DNA of 64,000 nt from the NCBI GenBank assembly GCA_037013495.1, contig CM072810.1:55662843-55726842 (forward strand). Reading direction: 5' to 3'. The translations under genes were made by a program, and so were the position numbers. The notes beneath the pieces were generated by a model that saw only the letters and a list, made by a program, of their open reading frames with translations, was not told where the DNA came from and made no database searches. The DNA comes from Hippophae tibetana (Eukaryota > Streptophyta > Magnoliopsida > Rosales > Elaeagnaceae). Shown one piece after another: positions 1 to 12,976 of the stretch. Numbering within the stretch: position 1 is the stretch's first letter; every line of letters starts with the position of its first letter.

Positions 1-2839
1 ACGAGGATTAAGTGTGATAGTTCAAGGGTCCCGTATTGAAAGCTTAAGCTTTAGGGAGGAAGGATTAGCTATTTTTCCTATGTTTGGTATCAAAATATTA
101 TCTCAGGCTCGAATCCCATAAAAGCACAAGTTCGAGATGAATTTTCCTTAAAATAGACAGAATAACGCAACCAAGGTAAATACCATCCCTCGGGTCGTTG
201 TTGTGGGTAACCTTTTTTATGTTTTTTCCAATGGTCATTTAGAATGACTTGTGTCGTGCATGGGGGGAAACATTCTCGTGACTTGGTGTGAGCTTTGAAC
301 GAGGATTAAGTGCGATAGTTAAAGTGTCCCGTATTGAAATCTTAAGCTTTAGGTAGGAAAGATTAGCTATTTTTCCTACGTTTGGTATCAAAACATGATC
401 TCAGGTTCGAATCGCATAAAAACCCAAGTTCGATATGAATTTCCCTTAAAATAGACATAATGATGCAACCGAGTTAAGTACCATCCCTGCGCTCGTTGTT
501 GTAGGTAACCTTTCTATGTTGTTTCCGACGGTCATTTAGAATGACTTGTGTCGTGCATGGGGGAAAACATCCTCGTGACTTGGTGTGAGCTTTGAACGAG
601 GATTAAGGGTGATAGTTCAAGCGTCCCGTATTGAAAGCTTAAGCTTTAGGTAGGAAGGATTAGCTATTTTTCCTATGTTTAGTATCAAAACATGATCTCA
701 GGTTCGAATCTTATATAAGCCCAAGTTCGAGATGAATTTCCCTTAAAACAGACGGAATGACGCAACAAAGGTAAGTACCATCTCTAGGCTCCTTGTTGTG
801 GGTAACCTTTCTATGTTGTTTCCGAGGGTGATTTAGAATGACTTGTGTGGTGCATGGGGGGTAACATTCTCGTGACTTGGTGTGAGCTTTGAACGAGGAT
901 TAAGTGTGACAATTCAAGCGTCCCGAATTGAATGCTTAAGCTTTAGGTAAGAAGGATTAGCTATTTTTCATATGTTTGGTATCAAAACATTATCTCAGGT
1001 TCGAATCCAATAAAAACCCAAGTTCGAGATGAATTTCCCTTAAAAGAGACGGAATGACGCAACCGAGGTAAGTACCATCCCTGGGCACGTTGTTGTAGGT
1101 AACCTTTCTATGTTGTTTCCAACGGTCATTTAGAATGACTTTTGTGGTGCATGGGAGATAATATCCTCGTGACTTGGAGTGAGCTTTGAACGAGGATTAA
1201 GTATGACAGTTCAAGCGTCCCGAATTGAAAGCTTAAGCTTTAGGTAGGAAGGAATAGCTATTTTTTGTATGTTCTGTTTCAAAACATTATCTCAGGCTCG
1301 AATCCCATAAAAGCACAAGTTCGAGGGGAATTTGTCTTAAAAGAGACGGAATGACGCAACCCAGGTAAGTACCATCCTTGGGCTCGTTGTTGTGGGTAAC
1401 CTTTCAATGTTGTTTCATTTAGAATGACTTGTGTCGTTCATGGGGGAAAACATCCTCGTGACTTGGTGTGAGCATTGAACGTGGATTAAGTGTGATAGTT
1501 CAAGGGTCCCGTATTGAAAGCTTAAGCTTTAGGGAGGAAGGATTAGCTATTTTTCCTATGTTTGGTATCAAAATATTATCTCAGGCTCGAATCCCATAAA
1601 AGCACAAGTTCGAGATGAATTTCCCTTAAAAGAGACGGAATAACGCAACCAAGGTAAATACCATCCCTCGGGTCGTTGTTGTGGGTAACCTTTTTATTGT
1701 TTTTTCCAATGGTCATTTAGAATGACTTGTGTCGTGCATGGGGGGAAACATTCTCGTGAGTTGGTGTGAGCTTTGAACGAGGATTAAGTGCGATAGTTAA
1801 AGTGTCCCGTATTGAAATCTTAAGCTTTAGGTAGGAAAGATTAGCTATTTTTCCTACGTTTGGTACCAAAACATGATCTCATGTTCGAATCGCATAAAAA
1901 CCCAAGTTCGATATGAATTTCCCTTAAAATAGACATAATTATGCAACCGAGGTAAGTACCATCCCTGCGCTCGTTGTTGTAGGTAACCTTTCTATGTTGT
2001 TTCCGACGGTCATTTAGAATGACTTGTGTCGTGCATGGGAGAAAACATCCTCGTGACATGGTGTGAGCTTTGAACGAGGATTAAGTGTGATAGTTCAAGT
2101 GTCCCGTATTGAAAGCTTAAGCTTTACGTAGGAAGGATTAGCTATTTTTCGTATGTTTGGTATCGAAACATGATCTCAGGTTCGAATCCAATAAAAGCAC
2201 AAGTTCGAGATGAATTTCTCTTAAAAGAGACGGAATGACGCAACCGAGGTAAGTACGATCCCTGGGCACGTTGTTGTGGGTAACCTTTCTATGTTGTTTC
2301 CAAGGGTCATTTAGAATGACTTGTGTCGTTCATGGGGGAAAACATCCTCGTGACTTGGTGTGAGCTTTGATCGAGCATTAAGTGTGATAGTTCAAGCGTC
2401 CCGTATTTAAAGCATAAGCTTTAGGGAGGAAGGATTAGCTATTTTTCCTATGTTTGGTATCAAAATATTATCTCAGGCTCGAATCCCATAAAAGCACAAG
2501 TTCAAGATGAATTTCCCTTAAAAGAGACGGAATAACGCAACCAAGGTAAATACTATCCCTCGGGTCGTTGTTGTGGGTAACCTTTCTATGTTGTTTCCAA
2601 GGGTCATTTAGAATGACTTATATGGTGCATGTGAGGTAACATCCTCGTGACTTGGAGTGAGCTTTGAACGAGAATTAAGTGTGACAGTTCAAGCGTCTCG
2701 AATTGAAAGCTTAAGCTTTAGGTAGGAAGAATTAGCTATTTTTCGTATGTTCTGTTTCAAAACATTATCTCAGGCTCGAATCCCATAAAAGCACAAGTTC
2801 GAGGTGAATTTGTCTTAAAAGAGACGGAATGACGCAACC

Positions 2840-2848
2840 CAGGTAAGT
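2840..2848 (+). other. Perfect 5' splice-site-like CAGGTAAGT (example of a recurring motif)
   Basis: CAGGTAAGT is fully complementary to the 5' end of U1 snRNA. It occurs in monomers that read gcaacccaggtaagtacc; many others have CAAGGTAAGT or CGAGGTAAGT, still strong donor matches. About 56 nt downstream lies a T-rich stretch ending in tttccaag, which resembles an acceptor but leaves a gap shorter than usual plant introns. In the right third the site often weakens to caatgtaagt. Presence is certain; any role in RNA is unknown. Confidence 0.6.
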
Positions 2849-3367
2849 ACCATCCCTGGGCTCGTTGTTGTGGGTAACCTTTCAATGTTGTTTCCAAGTG
2901 TCATTTAGAATGACTTGAGCCGTTCATGGGGGAAAACATCCTCGTGACTTGGTGTGAGCATTGAAAGAGGATTAAGTGTGATAGTTCAAGGGTCCCGTAT
3001 TGAAAGCTTAAGCTTTAGGGAGGAAGGATTAGCTATTTTTCCTATTTTTGGTATCAAAACATTATCTCAGGCTCGAATCCCATAAAAGCACAAGTTCGAG
3101 ATGAATTTCCCTTAAAAGAGACGGAATAACGCAACTAAGGAAAATACCATCCCTCGGGTCGTTGTTGTGGGTAACCTTTCTATGTTTTTTCCAATGGTTA
3201 TTTAGAATGACTTGTGTCGTGCATGGGGGGAAACATTCTCGTGACTTGGTGTGAGCTTTGAACGAGGATTAAGTGCGATAGTTAAAGTGTCCCGTATTGA
3301 AATCTTAAGCTTTAGGTAGGAAAGATTAGCTATTTTCCTACGTTTGGTAATAAAACTTGATCTCAGG

Positions 3368-3373
3368 TTCGAT
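3368..3373 (+). other. Monomer with 23-bp deletion between GTTCGA direct repeats
   Basis: Typical monomers contain GTTCGA twice, 23 bp apart, on either side of the atcccataaaagcccaa segment. Here only one GTTCGA remains and the 23 bp between them are gone, while the equivalent monomers near 400 and 1890 keep both. This is the expected product of slippage or recombination between the two short direct repeats. It shortens the third 5-mer unit and explains the 1461-bp spacing. Confidence 0.75.
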
Positions 3374-4128
3374 ATGAATTTCCCTTAAAATAGACATAAT
3401 GATGCAACCGAGGTAAGTACCATCCCTGCGCTCGTTGTTATAGGTAACCTTTCTATGTTGTTTCCGACCGTCATTTAGAATGACTTGTGTCGTGCATGGG
3501 GGAAAACATCCTCGTGACATGGTGTGAGCTTTGAACGAGGATTAAGTGTGATAATTCAAGTGTCCCGTATTGAAAGCTTAAGCTTTACGTAGGAAGGATT
3601 AGCTATTTTTCGTATGTTTGGTATGAAAACATGATCTCAGGTTCGAATCCAATAAAAGCACAAGTTCGAGATGAATTTGCCTTAAAAGAGACGGAATGAC
3701 GCAACCCAGGTAAGTACCATCCCTGGGCTCGTTGTTGTAGGTAACCTTTCAATGTTGTTTCCAAGGGTCATTTAGAATGACTTGTGTCGTTCATGGGGGA
3801 AAACATCCTCGTGACTTGGTGTGAGCTTTGATCGAGCATTAAGTGTGATAGTTCAAGCGTCCCGTATTTAAAGCATAAGCTTTAGGGAGGAAGGATTAGC
3901 TATTTTTCCTATGTTTGGTATCAAAATATTATCTCAGGCTCGAATCCCATAAAAGCACAAGTTCGAGATGAATTTCCCTTAAAAGAGACGGAATAACGCA
4001 ACCAAGGTAAATACCATCCCTCGGGTCGTTGTTGTGGGTAACCTTTCTATGTTGTTTCCAAGGGTCATTTAGAATGACTTGTGTCGTGCAATTGGGGAAA
4101 CATTCTCGTGACTAGGTGTGAGCTTTGA

Positions 4129-7106
4129 ACGAGGATTAACTGTGACAGTTAAAGCATCCCGTATTTAAATTTTAAGCTTTAGGTAGGAAGGATAAGCTAT
4201 TTTTCGTATGTTTGGGATCAAAACATGATCTCAGGTTGGAATCTCATAAAAACCCAAGTTCGAGATGAATTTCCCTTAAAAGAGACGGAATGACGCAACC
4301 CAGGTAAGTACCATCCCTGGGCTCGTTTTTGTGGGTAACCTTTCAATGTTGTTTCCAAGGGTCATTTAGAATGACTTGTGTCATGTATGTTGGGAAACAT
4401 TCTCGTGACTTGGAGTGAGCTTTAAACAAGGATTAAGTGTGATAGTTCAAGCGTCACATATTGAAAGCTTAAACTTTAGGTAGGAAGGATTAGCTATTTT
4501 TCCTATGTTTGGTATCAAAACATGATCTCAAGCTCGAATCCCACAAAAGCCCTAGTTCGAGATGAATTTCCCTTAAAAGAGACGGAATGACTCAACCCAG
4601 GTAAGTACAATCCCTGGGGTCGTTGTTATGGGAAACCTTTCTATGTTGTTTCCAAGGGTCATTTAGAATGACTTGTGTCGTTCATGGGGGTAACATCCTC
4701 GTGACTTGGAGTGAGCTTTGAACAAGGATCAAGTGTGATAGTTCAAGTGTCCCGTATTGAAAGCTTAAGCTTTAGGTAGGAAGGATTAGTTATTTTTCCT
4801 ATGTTTGGTATCAAAACATGATCTCAAGCTCGAATCCCACAAAAGCCCAAGTTCGAGATGATATTCCCTTAAAAGACCCCGAAAGACGCAACCCAGGTAA
4901 GTACCATCCTTGGGGTCGTCTGGAGTCGTTGTTGTGGTTAACCTTTCTATGTTGTTTCCAAGGGTCATTTAGAATGACTTGTGTCGTTCATTGGGGGGTA
5001 ACATCCTCGTGACTTGGAGTGAGCTTTGAACAAGGATTAAGTGTGATAGTTCAAGCGTCCCGTATTGAAAGCTTAAGCTTTAGGTAGGAAGGATTAGTTA
5101 TTTTTCCTATGTTTGGTATCAAAACATGATCTCAAGCTCGAATCCCACAAAAGCCCAAGTTGGAGATGATATTCCCTTAAAAGAGACCGAAAGACGCAAC
5201 CCAGGTAAGTACCATCCCTGGGGTCGTTGTTGTGGGTAACCTTTCTATGTTGTTTCCAAGGGTCATTTAGAATGACTTGTGTCTTTCATGGGGGGTAACA
5301 ACCTCGTGACATGGAGTGAGCTTTGAACAAGGATTAAGTGTGACAGTTCAAGCGTCCCGTATTGAAAGCTTAAGCTTTAGGTTAGAAGGATTAGCTATTT
5401 TTCCTATTTTTGGTATCAAAACATGATCTCAAGCTCGAATCCCACCAAAGCCAAAGTTCGAGATAAATTTCCCTTAAAAGAGACAGAATGACGCAACTCA
5501 GGTAAGTACCATCCCTGGGGTCGTTGTTGTTGGTAACCTTTCTATGTTGTTTCCAAGGGTCATTTAGAATCACTTGTGTCTTTCATGGGGGTAACATCCT
5601 CGTGACTTGGAGTGAGCTTTGAACGAGGAATAAGTGTGACAGTTCAAGCGTCCCGAATTGAATGCTTAAGCTTTAGGTAGGAAGGATTAGCTATTTTTCA
5701 TATGTTTGGTATCAAAACATGATCTCAAGCTCGAATCCCACAAAAGCCCAAGTTCGAGATGATATTCCCTTAAAAGAGACCGAAAGATGCAACCCAGGAA
5801 AGTACCATCCCTAGGGTCGTTGTTGTGGGTAACCTTTCTATGTTGTTTCCAAGGGTCATTTAGAATGACTTGTAACGTTCATGGGGGGTAACCTCCTCGT
5901 GACTTGGAGTGAGCTTTAAACAAGGATTAAGTGTGATAGTTCAAGCGTCACATATTGAAAGCTTAAACTTTAGGTAGGAAGGATTAGCTAGTTTCGTATG
6001 TTCTATTTCAAAGGTGATCTCAAGCTCGAATCCCACAATAGCCCAAGTTCGAGATGATATTCCTTTAAAAGAGACCGAATGACGCAACCCAGGTAAGTAC
6101 CATCTCTGAGGTCGTTGTTGTGGGTAACCTTTCTATGTTGTTTGCAAGGGTCATTTAGAATGACTTGTGTCGTTCATGGGGGGTAACATCCTCGTGGCTT
6201 GGAGTGAGCTTTGAACAAGGATTAAGTGTGATAGTTAAAGCGTCCCGTATTGAAAGCTTAAGCTTTAGGTAGGAAGGATTAGCTATTTTTCCTATGTTTT
6301 GTATCAAAACATGATCTCAAGCTCGAATCCCACAAAAGCCCAAGTTCGAGAAAATATTCCCTTAAAAAAGACCGAAAGACGCAACCCAGGTAAGTACCAT
6401 CGCTGGGGTCATTGTTGTCGGTAACCTTTCTATGATGTTTCCTAGGGTCATTTAGAATGACTTGTGTCGTGCATTAGGGGGTAATATCCTCGTCACTTGG
6501 AGTGAGCTTTGAACGTGGATTAAGTGTGACAGTTCAAGCATCCCGTATTGATAGCTTAAGCTTTAGGTATGAAGGATTAGCTATTTTTCATATGTTTCGT
6601 ATCAAAATATGATCTCAGGTTCGAATCCCATAAAAGCCCAAGTTCGTGAGGAATTTCCCTTAAAAGAGACAGAATGACGCAACCGAGGTAAGTACGATCC
6701 CTAGGCACGTTGTTGCGGGTAACCTTTCTATGTTGTTTCCAAGGGTCATTTAGAATGACTTATGTCGTTCATGGGGGGTAACATCCTCGTGACTTGGAGT
6801 GAGCTTTGAACGAGGATTAAGTGTGACAGTTCAAGCGTCCCGTATTGAAAGCTTAAGCTTTAGGTAGGAAGGATTAGCTATTTTTCCTATGTTTGGTATC
6901 AAAACATGATCTCAAGCTCGAATCCCACCAAAGCCCAAGTTCGAGATAAATTTCCCTTAAAAGAGACAGAATGACGCAACCCAGGTAAGTACCATCCCTG
7001 GGGTCGTTGTTGTTGGTAACCTTTCTATGTTGTTTCCAAGGGTAATTTAGAATGACTTGTGTTGTGCATGGTGGGTAACATCCTCGTGACTTGGTGTGAG
7101 CTTTGA
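4129..7106. repeat. Satellite subfamily block marked by cccacaaaagccc, about 10 monomers
   Basis: Most of these monomers share caagctcgaatcccacaaaa in place of caggttcgaatcccataaaa, and several have gatgatattccc where others have gatgaatttccc. Many open with acaaggattaag. A monomer marked by gcgtcacatattgaaagc and cttaaactttagg occurs at about 4440 and again 1494 bp later, again about five monomers. One monomer has an extra short duplication (ggggtcgtctggagtcgtt, near 4912-4931). No gene or other element is seen. Confidence 0.75.
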
Positions 7107-9182
7107 ACGAGGATTAAGTGTGATAATTCAAGCGTCCCGTATTGAAAGCATATGCTTTAGGTAAGAAGGATTAGCTATTTTTCCTATGTTTGGTATCAAA
7201 ACATGATCTCAAGTTCGAATCAATAAAAGAACAAGTTCGAGATGAATTTCCTTTAAAATAGACAGAATGACGCAACCCAGGTAAGTACCATCCCTGAGCT
7301 AGTTGTTGTGGATAACCTTTCTAAGTTGTTTCCAAGGGTTATTTAGAATGACTTGTGTCGTTCATGGGGGGAAACATCCTCGTGGCTTGGTGTGAGCTTT
7401 GAACGAGGATTAAGGGTGATAGTTCAAGCGTCCCGTATTGAAAGCTTAAGCTTTAGGTAGGAAGGATTAGCTATTTTTCCTATGTTTAGTATCAAAACAT
7501 GATCTCAGGTTCGAATCTTATATAAGCCCAAGTTCGAGATGAATTTCCCTTAAAAGAGACGGAATGACGCAACAAAGGTAAGTACCATCTCTGGGCTCCT
7601 TGTTGTGGGTAACCTTTCTATGTTGTTTCTGAGGGTGATTTAGAATGACTTGTGTGGTGCATGGGGGGTAACATTCTCGTGACTTGGTGTGAGCTTTGAA
7701 CGAGGATTAAGTATGACAGTTTAAGCGTCCCGTATTGAAAGCTTAAGCTTTTGGTAGGAAGGATTAGCTATTTTTCATATATTTGGTATCAAATCATGAT
7801 CTCAGGTTCGAATCCCATATAAGCACAAGTTCGAGGTGAATTTCCCTTAAAAGAGACGGAATGACACAACAAGGTAAGTACCATCTCTGGGCTCGTTGTT
7901 GTGGGTAACCTTTGTATGTTGTTTCCAAGGGTCATTTAGAATGACTGTGTGGTGCATGGGAGGTAACATCCTCGTGACTTGGTGTGAGCTTTGAAGGAGG
8001 ATTAAGTGTGACAATTCAAGCGTCCCGAATTGAAAGCTTAAGCTTTAGGTAGGAAGGATTAGCTATTTTTCGTATGTTCTGTTTCAAAATATTATCTCAG
8101 GCTCGAATCCCATAAAAGCACAAGTTCGAGGTGAATTTGTCTTAAAAGAGACGGAATGACGCAACCCAGGTAAGTACCATCCTTGGGCTCGTTGTTGTGG
8201 GTAACCTTTCAATGTTGTTTCCAAGGGTCATTTAGAATGACTTGTGTCGTTCATGGGGGAAAACATCCTCGTGACTTGGTGTGAGCTTTGAACGAGGATT
8301 AAGTGTGATAGTTCAAGCGTCCCGTATAGAAAGCTTAAGCTTTAGGGAGGAAGGATTAGCTATTTTTCCTATGTTTGGTATCAAAACATTATCTCAGGCT
8401 CGAATCCCATAAAAGCACAAGTTCGAGATGAATTTCCCTTAAAAGAGACGGAATAACGCAACCAAGGTAAATACCATCCCTCGGGTCGTTGTTGTGGGTA
8501 ACCTTTCTATGTTTTTTCCAATGGTCATTTAGAATGACTTGTGTGGTGCATGGGGGGAAACATTCTCGTGACTTGGTGTGAGCTTTGAACGAGGATTAAG
8601 TGCGATAGTTAAAGTGTCCCGTATTGAAATCTTAAGCTTTAGGTAGGAAAGATTAGCTATTTTTCCTACGTTTGGTATCAAAACATGATCTCAGGTTCGA
8701 ATCGCATAAAAACCCAAGTTCGATATGAATTTCCCTTAAAATAGACATAATGATGCAACCGAGGTAAGTACCATCCCTGCGCTCGTTGTTGTAGGTAACC
8801 TTTCTATGTTGTTTCCGACGGTCATTTAGAATGACTTGTGTCGTGCATGGGGGAAAACATCCTCGTGACATGGTGTGAGCTTTGAACGAGGATTAAGTGT
8901 GATAGTTCAAGTGTCCCGTATTGAAAGCTTAAGCTTTACGTAGGAAGGATTAGCTATTTTTCGTATGTTTGGTATCGAAACATGATCTCAGGTTCGAATC
9001 CAATAAAAGCACAAGTTCGAGATGAATTTCTCTTAAAAGAGACGGAATGACGCAACCGAGGTAAGTACGATCCCTGGGCACGTTGTTGTGGGTAACCTTT
9101 CTATGTTGTTTCCAGGAGTCATTTAGAATGACTTATGTCTTTCATGGGGGGTAACATCCTCGTGACTTGGAGGGAGCTTTGA
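7107..9182. repeat. Displaced relative of the first block, about 7 monomers
   Basis: The monomer at about 7403, marked by gattaagggtgatag and cgaatcttatataagccc, matches the one at about 596 (offset about 6807 bp). The stretch 7990-9110 matches about 1180-2300, including ctgtttcaaaa, ctttagggagg, tgcgatagttaaagtg and ctttacgtagg in the same order (offset about 6813 bp). Between the two matching parts the monomers differ, so the copy is a mosaic. This suggests the 5-mer block once extended across, or was copied over, the subfamily at 4129-7106. Confidence 0.7.
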
Positions 9183-10925
9183 ATGAGGATTAAATATGAT
9201 AGTTCAAGCGTCCCGTATTGAAAGCTTAAGCTTTAGGTAGGAAGGATTAGCTATTTTTCCTATGTTTGGTATCAAAACAACATCTCAGTTTCGAATCCAA
9301 TAAAAGCACAAGTTCGACATGAATTTTCCTTAAAAGAAACGGAATGACGCAACCAAGGTAAATACCATCCATGGACTCGTTGTTGTGGGTAACCTTTCAA
9401 TGTTGTTTCTAAGGGTCATTTAGAATGACTTGTGTCGTGCATAAGGGATAACATCCTCGTGACTTAGAGTGAGCTTTGAACAAGGATTAAGTGTGATAGT
9501 TCAAGTGTCCCGTATTGAAAGCTTAAGCTTTACGTAGGAAGGATTAGCTATTATTCGTATGTTTGGTATCAAAACATAATCTCAGGTTCGAATCCAATAA
9601 AAGCACAAGTTCGAGATGAATTTCCCTTAAAAGAGAGGGAATGATGCAACCGAGGTAAGTACGATCCCTGGGCACGTTGTTGTGGGTAACCTTTCTATGT
9701 TGTTTCCAAGAGTCATTTAGAATGACTTATGTCGTTCATGGGGGTAACATCCTCGTGACATAGAGTGAGCTTTGAACGAGGACTAAGTGTGATAGTTCAC
9801 GCGTTCCGTATTAAAAGCTTAAGCTTTAGGTAGGAATTATTAGCTATTTTTCCTATATTTGGTATCAAAACATGATCTTAGGTTCGAATCCAATAAAACC
9901 ACAAGTTCGAGATGAATTTTCCTTAAAAGAGACGTAATGACGCAACCAAGCTAAATACCATCCATTCGCTCGTTGTTGGGGGTAACCTTTCTATGTTGTT
10001 TCCAAGGGTCATTTAGAATAACTTCTGTCGTGCATGGGGGGTAACATCCTCGTGACTTGGAGGGAGCTTTGAATGAGGATTAAATATGATAGTTCAAGCG
10101 TCCCGTATTGAAAGCTTAAGCTTTATGTAGGAAGGATTAGCTATTTTTCCTATGTTTGGTATGAAGACATGATCTCCAGCTCGAATCCCATAAAAGCAGA
10201 AGTTCGTGATGAATTTCCCTTAAAAGAGACGGAATGACGCAACCCAGGTAAGTACCATCCCTGGGCTCGTTGATGTGGGTAAACTTTCTATGTTGTTTCC
10301 AAGGATTATTTAGAATGACTTCTATCGGACAAGGGGGGAAACATCCTCGTGACTTGGTGTGAGATTTGAACGAGGATTGAGTGTGATTGTTCAAGCGTCC
10401 CGTGTTGAAAGCTTAAGCTTTAGGGAGGAAGGATTAGCTATTTTTCCCATGTTTGGTATAAAAACATGATATCAGGTTCGAATCCAATAAAAGCACAAGT
10501 TCGAGATGAATTTCCCTTAAAAGAGACGGAATGACGCAACCAAGGTAAATACCATCCCTAGGCTCGTTGTTGTGGGTAACCTTTCTTTGTTGTTTCCAAG
10601 GGTCAATTAGAATGACTTTTGTCGTGCATGGGGCGAAACATCCTCATGACTTGGTGTGAGCTTTGAACGAGAATTACGTGTGATTGTTCAAGCGTCCCGT
10701 ATTGAAAGCTTAAGCTTTAGGTAGGAAGGATTAGCTATTTTTCCTATGTTTGGTATCAAGACATGATCTCAGGCTCGAATCCCACAAAAGTAGAAGTTCG
10801 TGATGAATTTCCCTTAAAAGAGACAGAATGACGCAACCAAGCTAAATACCATCCTTGGCTCGTTGTTGGGGGTAACCTTTCTATGTTGTTTCCAAGGGTC
10901 ATTTAGAATGACTTGTGTCGTGCAA

Positions 10926-10938
10926 GGGGGGGGGGGGG
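10926..10938 (+). repeat. Poly-G tract, 13 G
   Basis: The monomer's normal run of about 5-7 G after gtgca is expanded here to 13 consecutive G. It lies about 3 kb left of the main poly-G cluster. Confidence 0.9.
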
Positions 10939-12783
10939 TAACATCCTCGTTACTTGGTGTGTGCTTTGAACGAGGATTAAGTGTGATAGTTCAAGCGTCT
11001 CGTATTGAAAGCTTAAGCTTTAGGTAGGAATGATTAGCTATTTTTCCTATGTTTGGTATCAAAACATGATCTCAGGTTTGAATCCAATAAAAGCACAAGT
11101 TCGAGATGAATTTCCCTTAAAAGACACAGAATGACGCAACCAAGATAAGTACCATCCCTGGGCTCGTTGTTGTGGATAACCTTTCTTTGTTGTTTCCAAG
11201 TGTCATTTAAAATTACTTGTGTGGTGCATGGGGCGAAACATCCTCGTGACTTGGTGTGAGCTTTGAACGAGGATTAAGTGTGATAGTTCAAGCGTCCCGT
11301 ATTGCAAGCTTAAGCTTTCGGTAGGAAGGATTAGTTATTTTTCCTATGTTTGGTATCAAAACATGATCTTGGGTTCGAATCATTTAAAAGCGCAAGTTCG
11401 AGAGGAATTTCCCTTAAAAAAGACGGAATGAGGCAACCAAGGTAGCTACCAACCCTGGGCTCGTTGTTGTGGGTAACCTTTCTATGTTGTTTCCAATGGT
11501 CATTTAGAATGACTTGTGTCGTGCATGGGGGGAAACATTCTCGTGACTTGATGTGAGCTTTGAACGAGGATTAAGTGTGATAGTTCAAGCGTTCTGTATT
11601 GAACGCTTAAGGTTTAGGTAGAAAGTATTAGCTATTTTTCCTATGTTTGGTATCAAAACATGATCTCAGGTTCGAATCCAATAAAAGCGCAAGTTAGAGA
11701 GGAATTTCCCTTAAAAGAGACGGAATGAGGCAACCAAGGTAACTACCATCCCTGGGCTCGTTGTTGTGGGTAACCTTTCTCGGTTGTTTCCAAGGGTCAC
11801 TAAGATTGACTTGTGTCGTGCATGGGGGGTAACATCCTCGTGACTTGGAGTGAGCTTTGAACGAGGATTAAGTGTGATAGTTCAAGCATCTCGTATTGAA
11901 AGCTCAAGCTTTAGGTAGGAAGGATTAGCTATTTTTCCTATGTTTGGTATCAAAACATGATCTCAGGTTCGAATCCCACAAAAGCACAAGTTTGAGATGA
12001 ATTTCTCTTAAAAGAGACGGAATGATGCAACCCAAGTAAGTACCATACCTCGGCTCGTTGTTGTGGATAACCTTTCTATGTTGTTTCCAAGGTTTACTTA
12101 GAATGACTTGTGTCGTGCATGGGGGGAAACATGCTCGTTACTTGGTGTGAGTTTTTACCGAGAATTAAGTGTGATAGTTCACGCGTTCCGTATTGAATGC
12201 TTAAGCTTTATGTAGGAAGGATTAGCTGTTTTCCCTATGTTTGGTATCAAAACATGATCTCAGGTTTGAATCCAATAACAGCACAAGTTCGAGATGAATT
12301 TCCCTTAAAAAAGACGGAATGACGCAACCAAGGTACCATCCCTGGGCTCGTTGTTGTGGGTAACCTTTCTTTGTTGTTTCCAAGGGTCATTTAGAATGAC
12401 TTGTGTCGTGCATGGGGGGAAACATTCTCGTGACTTGATGTGAGCTTTGAACGAGGATTAATTGTGATAGTTCAAGCTTCCCGTATTGAAAGCATAAGCT
12501 TTAGGTAGGAAGGATTAGCTTTTTTCCTATGTTTGGTATCAAAACATTATCTTAGGTTCGAATCCCATAAAAGCACAAGTTCGAGGTTAATATCCATTAC
12601 AAGAGACAGAATGACGCAACCGAGGTAAGTACCATCCCCGGGCCTATTGTTGTGGGTAATCTTTGTGTTATTTCCAAGGGTCATTTAGAATGACTTGTGT
12701 GGTGCATGGGGGTTAACATCGTCGTGACTTGGTTGAAGCTTTGAACGAGGATTAAGTGTGACAGTTCAAGCGTCCCGTATTGA

Positions 12784-12795
12784 AAGCTTAAGCTT
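12784..12795 (+). repeat. Twelve-bp palindrome AAGCTTAAGCTT (example in reference monomer)
   Basis: The sequence equals its own reverse complement and contains two HindIII sites around an AflII site. It is kept in most monomers, so HindIII digestion should release a ladder near 297 bp from much of the array. In the right block many monomers have gaaaacttaag, losing the left HindIII site, and one type lacks the palindrome altogether. Confidence 0.9.
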
Positions 12796-12976
12796 TAGGT
12801 AGGAAGGATTAGCTATTTTTCCTAACTTTGGTATCAAAATATGATCTCAGGTTCGAATCACATAAAAGCACAAGTTCGAGGTGAATTTTCCTTAAAAGAG
12901 ATGGAATAACGCAACCAAGGTAAGTACCATCCGTGGGCTCCTTGTTGTGGGTAACCTTTCTATGTTGTTTCCAAGA

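Larger units (their letters stand above)
1..4128. repeat. Five-monomer higher-order repeat block, about 1.48 kb period
   Basis: Monomers marked by caagggtcccg and ctttagggagg begin at 1, 1479 and 2965, giving spacings of 1478 and 1486 bp, about five monomers. The following monomer, marked by tgcgatagttaaagtgtccc, recurs at the matching places (near 310, 1789 and 3275). A monomer marked by tcgagcattaag and cccgtatttaaagcataag occurs at 2371 and 3832, spaced 1461 bp because the third unit carries a 23-bp internal deletion near 3368. The third HOR unit is incomplete and gives way to another subfamily near 4129. Copies are similar but clearly diverged, so this HOR looks older than those on the right. 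Confidence 0.8.

Noticed and set aside
1841-2059. Minus-strand open frames of 60 to 85 codons, here and at many other places (for example 8653-8871, 10137-10394, 19035-19241, 31790-31972)
   Set aside because: They are all the same antisense stretch of the satellite monomer, spaced by whole monomers and ending at the same conserved stop (reverse complement of ggattagcta). They are interrupted or absent in most monomers and show no domain or signal. Open by chance, not genes.
3001-3030. Telomere-like TTTAGGG in monomers reading ctttagggagg
   Set aside because: It is a single 7-mer made by one base change in ctttaggtagg, with no tandem telomeric repeats.
4818-5012. Only plus-strand open frame of note (64 codons)
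   Set aside because: It lies wholly in satellite, depends on a local short duplication near 4912-4931 and is not kept in neighbouring monomers.
12860-12890. CENP-B-box-like sequence around ttcgaggtgaattttcc
   Set aside because: Only the TTCG core fits; the required downstream A and CGGG positions do not match.
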